Part shown: piece after piece, positions 42,186-52,440 of the stretch
Numbering within the stretch: position 1 is the first letter of the stretch
How the letters are laid out: every line of letters starts with the position of its first letter
From: Pseudomonas sp. PH1b
GTDB taxonomy: Bacteria; Pseudomonadota; Gammaproteobacteria; Pseudomonadales; Pseudomonadaceae
Assembly: GCF_000633395.1 (NCBI RefSeq)
Contig: NZ_AYMU01000002.1
Span: forward strand, 310,001-374,000
Reading direction: 5' to 3'
DNA: 64,000 nucleotides
Notes under the pieces: generated by a model
What the model was told of the DNA's origin: nothing
Database searches by the model: none
Seen by the model: the letters and a program-made list of their open reading frames with translations, nothing else
Program-made: the position numbers and the translations under genes

Positions 42186-44359
42186 GAACCGGTTGCCGGC
42201 TCCTGGGCCGTCTGTGCACCGCCGCCGGCGGTGATCACCTGGATGCTCATGCGCGGTGTGGCCAGGTCCAGCCCGGCCTCGTCGAGATGGCGCTTGAGGG
42301 ACAGGTTGAAGGCCCGGGACACTTCCCACTGCTTGATCGGCGCGGTCTTGAACCGGGCCCGCAGGATGGCGCTGCCGGACTCGAAGCTCTCCACGCCCTG
42401 GATCTCCAGCGGCGACCAGATATTGCGCCGCTGCAAGGGGTCGGTGCGCATCTTCTGGCCGACATCGCGCATCAGCTTGATCGCGTCGTCGATCTCCATG
42501 TTGTAGGGGATCGCCACCCGGAAGATCGCGTAGCCGAATTCCCGCGAGTAGTTCTTGATGCTCTTGATCTCGCTGAAGGGAATGGTATGGACGATGCCGT
42601 CGATGTCCCGCAGGCGCACGGTGCGGATGGTCAGGCCCTCGACGGTGCCGAGGTGGCCGCCGACGTCGACGTAGTCGTCGATGGCCAGGGAGTCTTCGAT
42701 GATGATGAACAGACCGGTGATCAGGTCTGCCACCAGGGACTGGGCGCCAAAACCGATGGCCAGGCCGATGACACCGGCACCGGCCAGCAGCGGCGTGACG
42801 TTCATGCCCATGTTGGCCAGGGCGACGATGGTGGCAATGATGAAGATCGCCACGAACAGCACGTTGCGGATCAACGGCATCATGGTCTGTGCGCGAGCGT
42901 TGGCCAGGCCCTTGCGCGAGCGGGTCAGGGCATGGTGCACCGCGGTGTCGCTGAGGATCCAGATCAGCCAGGCAAAGATCAGCGTGCCACCGAGGCTGAA
43001 CAGCTTGACGCTGACTTCATGGCCATCGCCTTCGGTGAAGCGGATCAGCGACAGGCCCCAGACCCGCAGGCCGAGTTCGATGAACGCCAGCCAGACCATC
43101 AGGTGGGCCAAGGTATAGAAGAAGCTTTTCAGCCGCTCGGAATACAGCGCGTGGCGTTTGTGCCCGCGCTGGGGCTTGAGCGCATGGCGGCGCACCAGGC
43201 CGTTGATCACCATGCACAGCACCAGCAGCACCGTGCACAGCAGCGACTGGCGCAGGGCGGTGCTGGTGTCGCCGGCAGAAACGAAGGTGGCGAACAGCGA
43301 AATCCCCACCAGCACCAGGGCCGGCAGGTACCAGAAGGTGCCGATGATCTCGATGGTGTCGCTCAAGGCCCGGCGGGTCAGGCGCCGTGACAGCGGCTGG
43401 TTGCGGATCAGGTGGGCGATGGGACGGCGGAAACGCAGGATGAACACCCCGGTGGACAGCGCCGCCATGACATTGGCGAAGGTCGCCGCGGTATGGGCCA
43501 GGTGCTGGCCCAGGCTGGCCACCATGCGCGGGTCGCTCAGGGCCTCGCCAAAGGCGGCGAAACTGCCGATCCACCACAGCGGACGGAAGGCCTGGCGTCG
43601 CAGGATGTACAGCGCACGATGGCGGTGCGGGCCGTCGAGCACGGAGAAGGCCACCACGCAGATCGCCGAGAAGCAGGTGCCGACCACCAGGGCGTAGGCC
43701 AGGACCATGGCCAGGTCCTTGCCCAGGGACGAAGGCAGGGAGTAGGTCATGTAGACCGTGATCAACAGAGCGATCAGCCAGGGGCCAAGCTTGCGCAGGG
43801 CAAAGCGCAGCAGGTCCCAGGTCTTGGGATGCTGAGGCAGGTCTTCGGTGAGGCCGAAGCGCAGGCGTACCCGGTGGCTGAGCCAGATCAGCGCCGCCGC
43901 CAGCAGGCTCCAGACCATGAGAATCAAGGCGAAGGCAAAGATGATCGGCAGCCATTGGCTGGCCGGCAGCATCAGTGCCGAGAGTTCTTCCTGGGCCAGG
44001 TCGAACTCGTCGGACCAGCGGGTGACCGGGCTGTCAGCACCGGAAAATTGTTTTTCCAGGTTCGACAGGGTGCCGCCAATCAGGCCGAGCACGCCTTCTT
44101 CGGGAGTGGGCTGGGCTTTTTTCGTCGCGTCGCGCAGCTTCTTCAGGTCCGCCAGCAGCTTGGCCCGTTGCTGGTCGTTCTCCAGGGACTTGATCACTTC
44201 GTCCAGGGATTGTCCCAGGGGTTCCTCGGCCTGGGGCTGCGCCTTGGTCTGGTTGCCCAGTAAACCAGGCAGGCCCACTGCCTGAGCGCTGCCTAGGGGC
44301 AGCAGGGTCAGCAGGCAGACAAGCACATAGCAGGGCAGGGCAAAAAGACGAGCGAACAC
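42182..44359 (-). CDS. Large MscS-type mechanosensitive channel (YbiO-like)
   Basis: This 725-residue inner-membrane protein has a signal peptide, a periplasmic coiled-coil region (about 30-120), about ten membrane helices and a C-terminal MscS core. The pore helix GAGVIGLAIGFGAQSLVADL near residue 540 and the following beta domain (VGGHLGTVEGLTIRTVRLRD) define the channel. The length and layout resemble E. coli YbiO. The last ~25 residues are Ala/Gly/Thr-rich. It probably releases solutes on hypo-osmotic shock. Confidence 0.9.
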   Translation of the reverse strand: MFARLFALPCYVLVCLLTLLPLGSAQAVGLPGLLGNQTKAQPQAEEPLGQSLDEVIKSLENDQQRAKLLADLKKLRDATKKAQPTPEEGVLGLIGGTLSNLEKQFSGADSPVTRWSDEFDLAQEELSALMLPASQWLPIIFAFALILMVWSLLAAALIWLSHRVRLRFGLTEDLPQHPKTWDLLRFALRKLGPWLIALLITVYMTYSLPSSLGKDLAMVLAYALVVGTCFSAICVVAFSVLDGPHRHRALYILRRQAFRPLWWIGSFAAFGEALSDPRMVASLGQHLAHTAATFANVMAALSTGVFILRFRRPIAHLIRNQPLSRRLTRRALSDTIEIIGTFWYLPALVLVGISLFATFVSAGDTSTALRQSLLCTVLLVLCMVINGLVRRHALKPQRGHKRHALYSERLKSFFYTLAHLMVWLAFIELGLRVWGLSLIRFTEGDGHEVSVKLFSLGGTLIFAWLIWILSDTAVHHALTRSRKGLANARAQTMMPLIRNVLFVAIFIIATIVALANMGMNVTPLLAGAGVIGLAIGFGAQSLVADLITGLFIIIEDSLAIDDYVDVGGHLGTVEGLTIRTVRLRDIDGIVHTIPFSEIKSIKNYSREFGYAIFRVAIPYNMEIDDAIKLMRDVGQKMRTDPLQRRNIWSPLEIQGVESFESGSAILRARFKTAPIKQWEVSRAFNLSLKRHLDEAGLDLATPRMSIQVITAGGGAQTAQEPATGS

Positions 44360-44438
44360 TGGGCGGTCAACCTCGGGGGAAAATGGATCGACCGAGTGTA
44401 CGAGGCCGCCAAATTCAATGCGAGGGTGAGTGCTGCAT

Positions 44439-44645
44439 TTATTCCGCGAGCTTGGCGAGGATCTTGTAAACCACGGTGCCGAGAATCAGCAGCATGCCGA
44501 TCCACATGCTGAACACGCCGAGGTTCTTGTCCCGGAAGTTGAAGCCGATGGCCAGGAGGATCATGCCCGTGAGGATCGGGATGAGCATGGAGTGGAACGA
44601 AGACATCGAGATCATGGCGACAGCCTTGTCAGGAGGAGTACTCAT
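44439..44645 (-). CDS. Small two-helix membrane protein, unknown function
   Basis: This 68-residue protein has two hydrophobic segments (LIPILTGMILLAIGF and MWIGMLLILGTVVYKIL) separated by a short basic-acidic loop (NFRDKN). The function is unknown. GGAG lies upstream of the ATG. It is between the MscS-type channel and apeB on the same strand. Confidence 0.72.
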   Translation of the reverse strand: MSTPPDKAVAMISMSSFHSMLIPILTGMILLAIGFNFRDKNLGVFSMWIGMLLILGTVVYKILAKLAE

Positions 44646-44801
44646 AAGTCTAGGTCGCTTTGTCGCAACCCGGGTTGATGTGCATCAGAAACCGGCGGTG
44701 GTTGGCCGCCGGAGTCCTTGCCGCCGCTGCCGCGCTCAGGAATCGCCACCCTGGCAATGTCAGCGTGGCTGATAATCCCCCGCGCAGTGGCGGCAGGTGG
44801 A

Positions 44802-46091
44802 TCAGGGCAGCTCGTGGCTGGCGTAGAAAGCGCTCAGCACTTTCACCAGGTGGGCCAGGTCATGGCTGCCGCAGAGCTCACGGATCGAATGCATGGCGAA
44901 GGTCGGCAGGCCGATGTCCACGGTGCGCACCCCCAGGTGGCTGGCGGTGATCGGGCCGATGGTCGAGCCGCAGCCCATGTCGCTGCGCACCACGAAACTC
45001 TGCACCGGGACCTCCTCGGCCATGCACAGGTGGCGGAAGAAACCGGCAGTTTCGCTGTTGGTGGCGTAGCGCTGGTTGCTGTTGACCTTGATCACCGGGC
45101 CGGCGTTGAGCTTGGGCCCGTGGTTGGCGTCGTGTTTGTCGGCGTAGTTGGGGTGCACGCCATGGGCGTTGTCCGCGGAAATCAACAGGGATTTCTGGAT
45201 GGTACGCACGAATTCGTCGCCTTCGGGCAGCAGGCGGCGCAGGGTCTGTTCGAGCATCGGGCCATCGGCGCCGCAGGCCGAGCAGGAACCGACTTCTTCG
45301 TGGTCGTTGCACACCAGCACGCAGGTTTCTTCGCTGTCGGCCGTCAGCAGGGCTTGCAACCCGGCGTAGCAGGACAGCAGGTTGTCCAGGCGCGCACCGG
45401 CGATGAAGTCGCCGTGCAGGCCGATCACCGCGGCGCTCTGGGTGTCGTAGAAGCTCAGTTCGTAGTCCAGCACCACGTCGGCATTCAGGCCGTGTTCGCG
45501 GGCCAGTTGGTCTGTCAGCACGGCGCGAAAATCCACCCGCTCGTCACCGGCAAACTGGGCCAGGATCGGCGGCAGTTCGTTCTGCGCGTTGATCGCCCAG
45601 CCCTGGTTGGCCTCACGGTTGAGGTGGATGGCCAGGTTGGGAATGATCGCGATCGGTGCCTTGAAGTCGATCAGCTGGCTTTCCACCTTGCCGTCGCGGC
45701 GGAAGGTCACGCGGCCGGCCAGGGACAGGTCGCGGTCGAACCACGGGGCCAGCAGGGCGCCGCCATAGACTTCCACACCCAATTGCCAGAAACCCTGGCG
45801 CTGCAGTTCCGGCTGCGGCTTGACCCGCAGGCAGGGGCTGTCGGTATGGGCACCCACCAGGCGGATACCGCCCTGCAGCGGCGAATGGCGGCCGAGCTTG
45901 AACGCCACGATCGAGGAGTCGTTGCGGGTGACGTAGTAGCGACCGTTGGCTTCGGTGGTCCAGGTCTCGCGTTCGTCAAGGCGTTGATAGCCGGCCGCTT
46001 CCAGGCGTTGAACAAGGCTGGCGGTGGCATGGAAAGGGGTAGGGGAGGCCTTGAGGAAATCGATCAGGCCTTGGTTCAACTCTTCGCGCAT
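44802..46091 (-). CDS. apeB: M18-family aminopeptidase
   Basis: This 429-residue zinc aminopeptidase (aspartyl aminopeptidase-like) removes N-terminal residues from peptides in the cytoplasm. Metal ligands are in [14 protein letters not shown] (about 80), [10 protein letters not shown] (about 230), [17 protein letters not shown] (about 265) and the C-terminal [11 protein letters not shown] (about 405). The length is normal. From memory it lies beside rluA and minE in P. aeruginosa, as it nearly does here. Confidence 0.95.
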   Translation of the reverse strand: MREELNQGLIDFLKASPTPFHATASLVQRLEAAGYQRLDERETWTTEANGRYYVTRNDSSIVAFKLGRHSPLQGGIRLVGAHTDSPCLRVKPQPELQRQGFWQLGVEVYGGALLAPWFDRDLSLAGRVTFRRDGKVESQLIDFKAPIAIIPNLAIHLNREANQGWAINAQNELPPILAQFAGDERVDFRAVLTDQLAREHGLNADVVLDYELSFYDTQSAAVIGLHGDFIAGARLDNLLSCYAGLQALLTADSEETCVLVCNDHEEVGSCSACGADGPMLEQTLRRLLPEGDEFVRTIQKSLLISADNAHGVHPNYADKHDANHGPKLNAGPVIKVNSNQRYATNSETAGFFRHLCMAEEVPVQSFVVRSDMGCGSTIGPITASHLGVRTVDIGLPTFAMHSIRELCGSHDLAHLVKVLSAFYASHELP

Positions 46092-46189
46092 AAGTAGCTC
46101 CAGACAGCAATGGCGCGAGTTTAACGTATTGGCTCAAGGCAATGGGCAAGAGCATGCGCTGCTCTTTGCCCGATGCCTCAGGAGCCGGT

Positions 46190-47311
46190 TCAATCGATTA
46201 GTGGCGCCAGGTTGCTGCGCAGGTAGGCCAGGATGGCCTGTTGGTCCTCTGGCTTGCTGGGCTTGGGCAGGGCCTCGGGCCAGGCGCCATGATCCTGGCT
46301 CAGAAGCTTGAGCAGATCCTGCTGCTGTTGCCGGTCCCAGCGGCCAATTTCACGGGAGGCATTCTCCCACCATTCGTGTCGGCAAGCCGAGTGGTAGGGA
46401 CTGTCGGAGAGTTCACTGCCGTAGAGGAGGTCGCGGCCAATCTTTTTGAACCCTCCCTTGAGCTTGCGCAGGCGCCATTTGATTTGAAGTCGCTGCCAGC
46501 GCTGGGGAAGTGGTCTGCGTCTTGGCATCTCCTGGCACAGGGCGAGAAGTTCGCCCCGATAATCTTCTCCGTGTTGGTTGAAGAAGTGCGCCTGCATCGC
46601 ATGGAAGAAGCGTTTTTCGCCGAAGTAGTGATAAACGTGCTTCTTTGTCTCCTGCACCGTCTTGTCACGCATGGCGAAGGACAGGGCGATCTGCTCGATG
46701 GTGTGGATATCGAACGAGCTCTCGGTCCATTTGTCGATGAAACCTATGGAGGCTTCCAGCAGGGGTGGGTCACTGTCGGTCAGGCCGCACAGGCCGCTGT
46801 TGTAGAGCTTGAAGTCGCTATCAGGCTTCACGCCATGGGGGCGCAGGCAGTCGCCGAGCCTGAGGTAGGTCTGGCGCGTGCTGACGTCCCGCCAGTGGTA
46901 TTCGAAGCTGTCCATCAGGTAGTGCTGAGGGCGGATCTTCTTCAACAACAGGTTTGGGCAGGCCAGAAACAGCGTGTCGGTGTCCGCGAAGAGGGTCTTC
47001 TGTGCCAGAGTCAGCCCATAGGCCATGGCACAAGCCTTGCGGCGATGGTGGTAGCCATTCTCGCCCTGCCATTGCTGCAAGGTCATTTCACACAGTGGCA
47101 CGGTGTCTACTGGCCAGCCTGCGTAGTCTTCAGGTCGGTCGGTCATGATCCTGATGCACAGCGGCTCATCGCTCTTCAGTTGGCTGAGAGCGGTGAGAAT
47201 GCTGAATTTCACTTCGCGTCGATAGACATCGTTGTTGCCATACACCAGGTAGAGCAACTGCTGCGGTGTTTTCTCCAGGGCATGAGGGGCAGGTACTGCT
47301 ATGCACGTCAT
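46190..47311 (-). CDS. Putative GT-A-type glycosyltransferase
   Basis: This 373-residue cytoplasmic protein has an N-terminal GT-A-like half: LLYLVYGNNDVYRREV near residue 20, IRIMTDRPEDY near residue 53 and the DxD motif FADTDTLFL near residue 112, which in this fold binds the nucleotide-sugar metal. The C-terminal ~110 residues are basic and Trp/Arg-rich. No exact family is assigned. It interrupts an otherwise conserved apeB-rluA order and has more AT-rich codons than its neighbours, hinting at a later insertion. The acceptor is unknown. Confidence 0.7.
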   Translation of the reverse strand: MTCIAVPAPHALEKTPQQLLYLVYGNNDVYRREVKFSILTALSQLKSDEPLCIRIMTDRPEDYAGWPVDTVPLCEMTLQQWQGENGYHHRRKACAMAYGLTLAQKTLFADTDTLFLACPNLLLKKIRPQHYLMDSFEYHWRDVSTRQTYLRLGDCLRPHGVKPDSDFKLYNSGLCGLTDSDPPLLEASIGFIDKWTESSFDIHTIEQIALSFAMRDKTVQETKKHVYHYFGEKRFFHAMQAHFFNQHGEDYRGELLALCQEMPRRRPLPQRWQRLQIKWRLRKLKGGFKKIGRDLLYGSELSDSPYHSACRHEWWENASREIGRWDRQQQQDLLKLLSQDHGAWPEALPKPSKPEDQQAILAYLRSNLAPLID

Positions 47312-47360
47312 TGGGGTTGAGTGTCCTTACTGAGGGAAGCGCTGGTGGAGCTGATGAGGG

Positions 47361-47996
47361 TCAAAAAGGGGCGGTGCACTCGAAGCGCAGGCGTTCGCCG
47401 GTCTGCGGATGGGTGAAACTGAGCATGCTGGCGTGCAGGCACAGGCGTGGCCAGGCTGCCAGGGCTTGTGGATGGGCGTAGAGACCATCTCCCAGCAGCG
47501 GGTGGCCGATGGACAGCATGTGCACCCGCAACTGATGGGAGCGGCCGGTGATCGGCGTCAGTTCGACCCGGCACCAGTCGCCGCAACGCTCCAGCACACG
47601 CCAGAAGGTCAGGGCATGTTTGCCGAATTCGTGGTCCACCACGTGTCGGGGTTTGGTGGGCGGGTCGTAGCGCAGGGGCAGATCGATGCTGCCGCTGTCC
47701 AGTTCCGGCTGGCCCCAGCACAGTGCGGTGTAGGCCTTTTCGGTTTCCCGGTCATGAAACTGCCGAGACAGCTCGCGATGGCTATCGGCATCACGGGCAA
47801 GGAGGATGATCCCGGAGGTTTCCCAGTCCAGGCGGTGGACGATGCGGGCTTCCGGATAGCCGTTTTCCTGCAGGCGGGTGATCAGGCAATCCTTGTTGTC
47901 ATCGGCACGACCGGGGACGGAGAGCAGCAGGGTGGGTTTGTTCACCACCAGGACGGCGGCGTCCTGATGCAGGATGTGGATATTCGACAACGGCAT
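47361..47996 (-). CDS. rluA: Pseudouridine synthase RluA
   Basis: This 211-residue enzyme isomerises uridine in 23S rRNA and in several tRNAs. The catalytic Asp is in HRLDWETSGI near residue 55, and GRSHQLRVHM near residue 140 is also typical. The ATG at 47996 has GAGG eight bases upstream and is preferred over the longer open frame. It lies downstream of minE, as in other pseudomonads. Confidence 0.94.
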   Translation of the reverse strand: MPLSNIHILHQDAAVLVVNKPTLLLSVPGRADDNKDCLITRLQENGYPEARIVHRLDWETSGIILLARDADSHRELSRQFHDRETEKAYTALCWGQPELDSGSIDLPLRYDPPTKPRHVVDHEFGKHALTFWRVLERCGDWCRVELTPITGRSHQLRVHMLSIGHPLLGDGLYAHPQALAAWPRLCLHASMLSFTHPQTGERLRFECTAPF

Positions 47997-48021
47997 TAAA
48001 ACAGCCTCGTAACAAACGCCA

Positions 48022-48070
48022 ACGGCGGCTCGCCGACCTCGATGCAAGCATGAGGTCCGCGAGCCGCCGT
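48022..48070. repeat. 19-bp inverted repeat (stem-loop) between rluA and minE
   Basis: Arms at 48022-48040 and 48052-48070 are reverse complements with one mismatch around an 11-base loop. There is no T-run. It lies between the minE stop and the rluA start and could separate or stabilise the two parts of the transcript. Confidence 0.8.
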
Positions 48071-48087
48071 GGCTCCCACCGGATCAA

Positions 48088-48342
48088 TCAGCGATCAGGC
48101 AGGGTGATATTGAGTTCCAGGATCGAGCAGCTGCCCTGGTTTTCCAGAGCGACGTGCACGTCGTCGGACCCGATATTGACGTACTTGCGGATCACTTCCA
48201 CCAGTTCCTTCTGCAAGGCGGGCAAGTAATCGGGGGTGCTGCGCTGGCCGCGTTCATGCGCCACGATGATCTGTAGACGCTCTTTCGCTACCGACGCGGT
48301 GCTGACCTTTTTGCTGGCACGAAAGAAGTCAAAAAGATTCAT
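48088..48342 (-). CDS. minE: Cell-division topological specificity factor MinE
   Basis: This 84-residue protein activates the MinD ATPase and drives Min oscillation. The N-terminal amphipathic segment [12 protein letters not shown] and the anti-MinCD helix region ([19 protein letters not shown]) are conserved. Its ATG overlaps the minD stop by one base (TAATG). Confidence 0.97.
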   Translation of the reverse strand: MNLFDFFRASKKVSTASVAKERLQIIVAHERGQRSTPDYLPALQKELVEVIRKYVNIGSDDVHVALENQGSCSILELNITLPDR

Positions 48343-49154
48343 TATCTACCTCCAAACAGGCGCTCGAAGAATCCCTTCTTCTCGACATCAAGGAACCGAT
48401 GTTCCACGGTTTTGCCCAGCAAGCGGTCGACCGCATCGCTGTAGGCCTGGCCAGCATCACTCTGGTCGTCGAGAATTACCGGCACGCCCTGGTTGGAGGC
48501 CTTGAGCACTGCCTGGGATTCCGGGATGACGCCCAGCAAAGTCACAGCGAGAATTTCCTTGACGTCCTCGACGCCGAGCATTTCGCCGTTGCTGACGCGT
48601 TCCGGGTTGTAGCGGGTGAGCAGCAAGTGCTCCTTGATCGCATCTTCGCCTTTTTCGGCGCGACGGGACTTGCTGGCCAGCAGGCCGAGCATGCGGTCGG
48701 AGTCACGCACCGACGATACTTCAGGGTTGGTCACGACGATCGCCTCATCGGCGAAGTACATGGCCAGGTGAGCGCCTTTCTCGATACCGGCAGGGGAATC
48801 GCAGACCACGAACTCGAAGGTTTCCTTGAGTTCCATCAGGACCTTTTCCACGCCTTCAAGCGTCAGCGCGTCTTTGTCGCGGGTCTGGCTGGCGGCCAGG
48901 ACGTAGAGGTTTTCCAGGCGCTTGTCTTTGATCAGGGCTTGCTGCAGGTTGGCTTCGCCGTTCACCACATTGACGAAGTCATACACCACGCGACGCTCGC
49001 AGCCCATGATCAGGTCGAGGTTACGCAGGCCGACGTCGAAGTCGACGATAACTGTTTTGTGACCACGCAGAGCGAGGCCGGTACCGATAGCGGCGCTGGT
49101 GGTGGTTTTACCCACACCACCCTTGCCGGATGTAACCACGAGAATCTTGGCCAA
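48342..49154 (-). CDS. minD: Septum-site-determining ATPase MinD
   Basis: This 270-residue deviant-Walker ATPase recruits MinC to the membrane near the poles. It has the P-loop KGGVGKTTT (about residue 10), the [10 protein letters not shown] switch and a C-terminal amphipathic membrane helix ([17 protein letters not shown]). It is co-translated with minE and lies 200 bp downstream of minC. Confidence 0.97.
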   Translation of the reverse strand: MAKILVVTSGKGGVGKTTTSAAIGTGLALRGHKTVIVDFDVGLRNLDLIMGCERRVVYDFVNVVNGEANLQQALIKDKRLENLYVLAASQTRDKDALTLEGVEKVLMELKETFEFVVCDSPAGIEKGAHLAMYFADEAIVVTNPEVSSVRDSDRMLGLLASKSRRAEKGEDAIKEHLLLTRYNPERVSNGEMLGVEDVKEILAVTLLGVIPESQAVLKASNQGVPVILDDQSDAGQAYSDAVDRLLGKTVEHRFLDVEKKGFFERLFGGR

Positions 49155-49354
49155 GGTGTTTCACCCCTAAGGAAAAAGGACTTTTAGCCCCTGAAAAACA
49201 TCTCTTGAAAACTACTGCAGTCGGACAGCCTTGGCTGGAGCTCGGTCAGCGGCAGGGTTTATGTTCGATAAACGCTGCTGATTGCCAATTTCCTACTTCG
49301 TTTGAGCCGTTTTCGCTACGTTTTAGAGATGCTTGGAAAATGCGGCAGTATCCG

Positions 49355-50092
49355 TTAAAGACGTGTGATGTTCAACACGTCACCCGACAGGCTGACCTGG
49401 ACTCCCGAGCCCCACAACGGGTCGCGTCGCAGGTCTTCGGAGACCTTGTACTGGCCGGCGATGGAGATCAGCTCGGCGCTCAATTGCTGGCAGAAAATTC
49501 GGGCCTTGGTGTCGCCCTTGACGCCCGCCAGGGCCCGGCCACGCATGGGGCCGTATACATGGATATTGCCATCGGCGAGAAGTTCCGCACCCGGGCTGAC
49601 CGAGGACACCACTACCAGATCGCCACCCTGGGCATAGATCTGCTGTCCGCCGCGTACTGGCGAAGTGATGATTCGGGTCGGCTTGACCGTGGGCTCCGGT
49701 GGTTTCTCCGGGGCTTTCTTGACCTCGCTTTCCGGCGGGTCGAGCGGCCGTTCCCGGGCACCGGACGGTGGCAGCACCGGCAGGTCGACGGCAATTGCCG
49801 CGGCAATGTCTTCAATGCGGCTGGCGCGAATGGCCAGGGTGCGCAGGCCGTGCTGGCGGCAGACACGCATCAGTCCGGGCAGATCCACCGAGCCTTCGCT
49901 CGCCGGCAGCTTGTCCAGCGCCAGCACCAAGGGGGCGTTGCTGAAGAAGTTCGGCGCCTGGGCGACCTTCGCGGCCAGTTGGCGATCGAGGCCTTCGAGG
50001 TCGTTGCGGGCCAGTTCCAGCACCGTGATGGCGAGCATGCTGCCCTTTAACTGGAACACAGGATCTTGGTCTAGCGATTCGGTTTGGCTCAT
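49355..50092 (-). CDS. minC: Septum-site-determining protein MinC
   Basis: This 245-residue FtsZ antagonist has an N-terminal domain (about 1-110) and a C-terminal beta-helix (about 140-245) with [20 protein letters not shown] and [16 protein letters not shown]. The Pro/Glu-rich linker between them is typical. The ATG at 50092 starts [14 protein letters not shown]; the frame is open eight codons further. It is divergent from htrB. Confidence 0.95.
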   Translation of the reverse strand: MSQTESLDQDPVFQLKGSMLAITVLELARNDLEGLDRQLAAKVAQAPNFFSNAPLVLALDKLPASEGSVDLPGLMRVCRQHGLRTLAIRASRIEDIAAAIAVDLPVLPPSGARERPLDPPESEVKKAPEKPPEPTVKPTRIITSPVRGGQQIYAQGGDLVVVSSVSPGAELLADGNIHVYGPMRGRALAGVKGDTKARIFCQQLSAELISIAGQYKVSEDLRRDPLWGSGVQVSLSGDVLNITRL

Positions 50093-50214
50093 GGTCTGCA
50101 GAAGGCGGCTTGTCACTAAAAGTGCCGAGACTTATAACGAGATCGCCCGCGGGCCGCAAGCCAGGTCGAACCGATGTAGAATGCGCGACCTTGTTGTCTG
50201 TCCCGGAATCTGTA

Positions 50215-51147
50215 ATGGATCGCCCGCGTTTTCGAGCTGCATTCTTGTCTCCACGTTTCTGGCCGCTGTGGCTGGGGCTTGGGGTGTTATGGCTGATCGT
50301 CCAGCTGCCTTATCCCGTACTCCTGAAAATCGGCCGTGCCCTGGGGGCCGTGATGTACCGGGTCGCCGGCGAGCGGCGGCGGATTGCCAAGCGCAATCTG
50401 GAATTGTGTTTCCCGGAAAAAACCCCTGCGCAGCGCAAGCGCCTGCTCAAGGAGAACTTCGCTTCCACCGGGATTGCCTTCTTCGAGATGGCGATGAGCT
50501 GGTGGTGGTCCAAGCCGCGCCTGGCGCGCCTGGCCCACATCGAGGGGTTGGAATACCTCAAGCAGGCCCAGCGCGAAGGGCATGGGGTGATTCTCATGGC
50601 CCTGCATTTCACGACCCTGGAGATCGGCGCGGCGTTGCTGGGGCAGCAGCACACCATCGATGGCATGTACCGCGAGCACAAGAATCCGTTGTTCGACTTC
50701 ATTCAGCGCCAGGGGCGCGAGCGGCACAACCTGGATTCCCTGGCCGTGGAGCGCGAGGACGTGCGGGGCATGCTCAAGCTGTTGCGCTCCGGACGGGCGA
50801 TCTGGTACGCACCAGACCAGGACTACGGCGCCAAGCAGAGCCTGTTCGTTCCGCTGTTCGGCATCCAGGCCGCGACGGTCACCGCCACCAGCAAGTTTGC
50901 TCGTCTGGGCAAGGCGCTGGTGGTGCCCTTTACCCAGGAGCGGCTGGCCGATGGCAGCGGGTACCGGCTGGTGATCCATGCTCCCTTGAAGGATTTTCCA
51001 GGGGCCACTGAAGAGCAGGACTGCCTGCGGATCAACCAATGGGTGGAAAGTGCGCTGCGTGAGTGTCCCGAGCAGTACCTCTGGACCCATCGGCGCTTCA
51101 AGAGCCGGCCTCCGGGCGAGCCCAAGCTCTACAAGAAGCGCGGCTGA
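50215..51147 (+). CDS. htrB: Lipid A biosynthesis acyltransferase
   Basis: This 310-residue membrane-anchored enzyme adds a secondary acyl chain (probably laurate) to lipid A. The N-terminal membrane segment FWPLWLGLGVLWLIVQL is followed by the LpxL/HtrB acyltransferase fold with the catalytic Hx4D/E motif in MALHFTTLEIG (about residue 142). The gene is divergent from minC, as in P. aeruginosa, where the neighbour is htrB2. Confidence 0.92.
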   Translation: MDRPRFRAAFLSPRFWPLWLGLGVLWLIVQLPYPVLLKIGRALGAVMYRVAGERRRIAKRNLELCFPEKTPAQRKRLLKENFASTGIAFFEMAMSWWWSKPRLARLAHIEGLEYLKQAQREGHGVILMALHFTTLEIGAALLGQQHTIDGMYREHKNPLFDFIQRQGRERHNLDSLAVEREDVRGMLKLLRSGRAIWYAPDQDYGAKQSLFVPLFGIQAATVTATSKFARLGKALVVPFTQERLADGSGYRLVIHAPLKDFPGATEEQDCLRINQWVESALRECPEQYLWTHRRFKSRPPGEPKLYKKRG

Positions 51148-51198
51148 CCCCCAGGCATCGACGACCGGCCCCTAGTGCGCCACGGATGGAGTGATGTG

Positions 51199-52371
51199 AT
51201 GAGTGCGAAGCAACCCGTCACGGGTTTGATACTTTCCGGTGGTGGGGCCCGGGCGGCCTATCAGGTGGGCGTGCTGGCGGCCATTGCCGAGCTGTTGGGG
51301 CCAGGGGCACGCAACCCGTTTCCGGTGATCGTCGGCACCTCGGCCGGGGCTATCAATGCCGTCAGCCTGGCCAGCGGTGCCACCGATTTTTCGGCGGCGA
51401 TCCAGCGCCTCACCGCATTCTGGCGGAGCTTTCGCAGTGACCAGGTGATGCGCAGCGACTGGCCCGGGGTGATTCGTCAGGCCAGCCGCTTTGTCGGTCA
51501 CAGCTTGCTGGGCCTGGGAGGCCAGGTGCCGGTGGCACTGATCAACAATTCGCCGTTGCGTGAGTTGCTCAACCAGCACATGCACCTCTCGGGCATCAAC
51601 GAGGCCATCTCCCAGGGGCAGTTGCACGCCGTGGCGGTAACGGCCTTTGGCTATGAGTCGGGCCAGGCGGTGACCTTCTATCAGGGGGGCGGGGTGATCG
51701 AGCCCTGGTTGCGTCATCGACGGATCGGCATTCCCACGCACCTGACGGTCGACCACTTGCTGGCCAGCGCGGCGATCCCGCTGCTGTTCGCGCCGGTGAA
51801 GCTCGATCAGGAGTACTTTGGCGACGGCGCGGTGCGCCAGTCCGCGCCCATCAGCCCGGCCTTGCACCTGGGGGCCAGCCGGGTGCTGGTGGTGGGGGTC
51901 AGTGGCAACCCACGGGGCACCGATCCGGACAATGCGATGCTGCGGGCTTATACCGGGCAGGAACCGACCCTGGCGCAGATCGGTGGGCACATGCTCAACA
52001 GTACTTTCATCGACAGCCTGGAAAGCGATATCGAGTTGCTGGAGCGCCTCAATCATTTCAGCCGGCTGTTGCCCGACAGCGCGGCGGATCGACGTCTGGG
52101 GATCGCCCCGGTGGAGGTGCTGGTGATTGCTCCGAGCCAGCCGATTGACGAGATCGCGGCCCGCCATCGCCAGGAACTGCCGGCGGCCTTGCGGCTGTTC
52201 CTGCGAGGGCCGGGTGCAACCCGTACCAGCGGTGCCGGAGTCTTGAGTTATTTGCTCTTTGAAGCTGCGTACTGCAGTGAGCTGATCGAACTGGGGCGCA
52301 GTGATGCCCTGGCCAAGAGCGAGGAACTGGCCCTGTTCCTGGGGTTGCGCGAGCGTCTGGAGCCGGCCTGA
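51199..52371 (+). CDS. Patatin-like phospholipase
   Basis: This 390-residue lipid hydrolase has the oxyanion loop LSGGGARAAYQVG (about residues 12-24), the nucleophile elbow GTSAG (about 54) and the catalytic Asp motif FGDGA (about 212). A C-terminal ~100-residue region is specific to bacterial proteins. GGAG lies seven bases before the ATG at 51199; a GTG eight codons earlier is open but less likely. The exact lipid substrate is unknown. Confidence 0.9.
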   Translation: MSAKQPVTGLILSGGGARAAYQVGVLAAIAELLGPGARNPFPVIVGTSAGAINAVSLASGATDFSAAIQRLTAFWRSFRSDQVMRSDWPGVIRQASRFVGHSLLGLGGQVPVALINNSPLRELLNQHMHLSGINEAISQGQLHAVAVTAFGYESGQAVTFYQGGGVIEPWLRHRRIGIPTHLTVDHLLASAAIPLLFAPVKLDQEYFGDGAVRQSAPISPALHLGASRVLVVGVSGNPRGTDPDNAMLRAYTGQEPTLAQIGGHMLNSTFIDSLESDIELLERLNHFSRLLPDSAADRRLGIAPVEVLVIAPSQPIDEIAARHRQELPAALRLFLRGPGATRTSGAGVLSYLLFEAAYCSELIELGRSDALAKSEELALFLGLRERLEPA

Positions 52372-52440
52372 CAGGTTTCCCGGGCCGATCCGCACCGATC
52401 TGCAGGTGCGAATCGCCCCAGGAAGGCTGGCGACCGTTGC

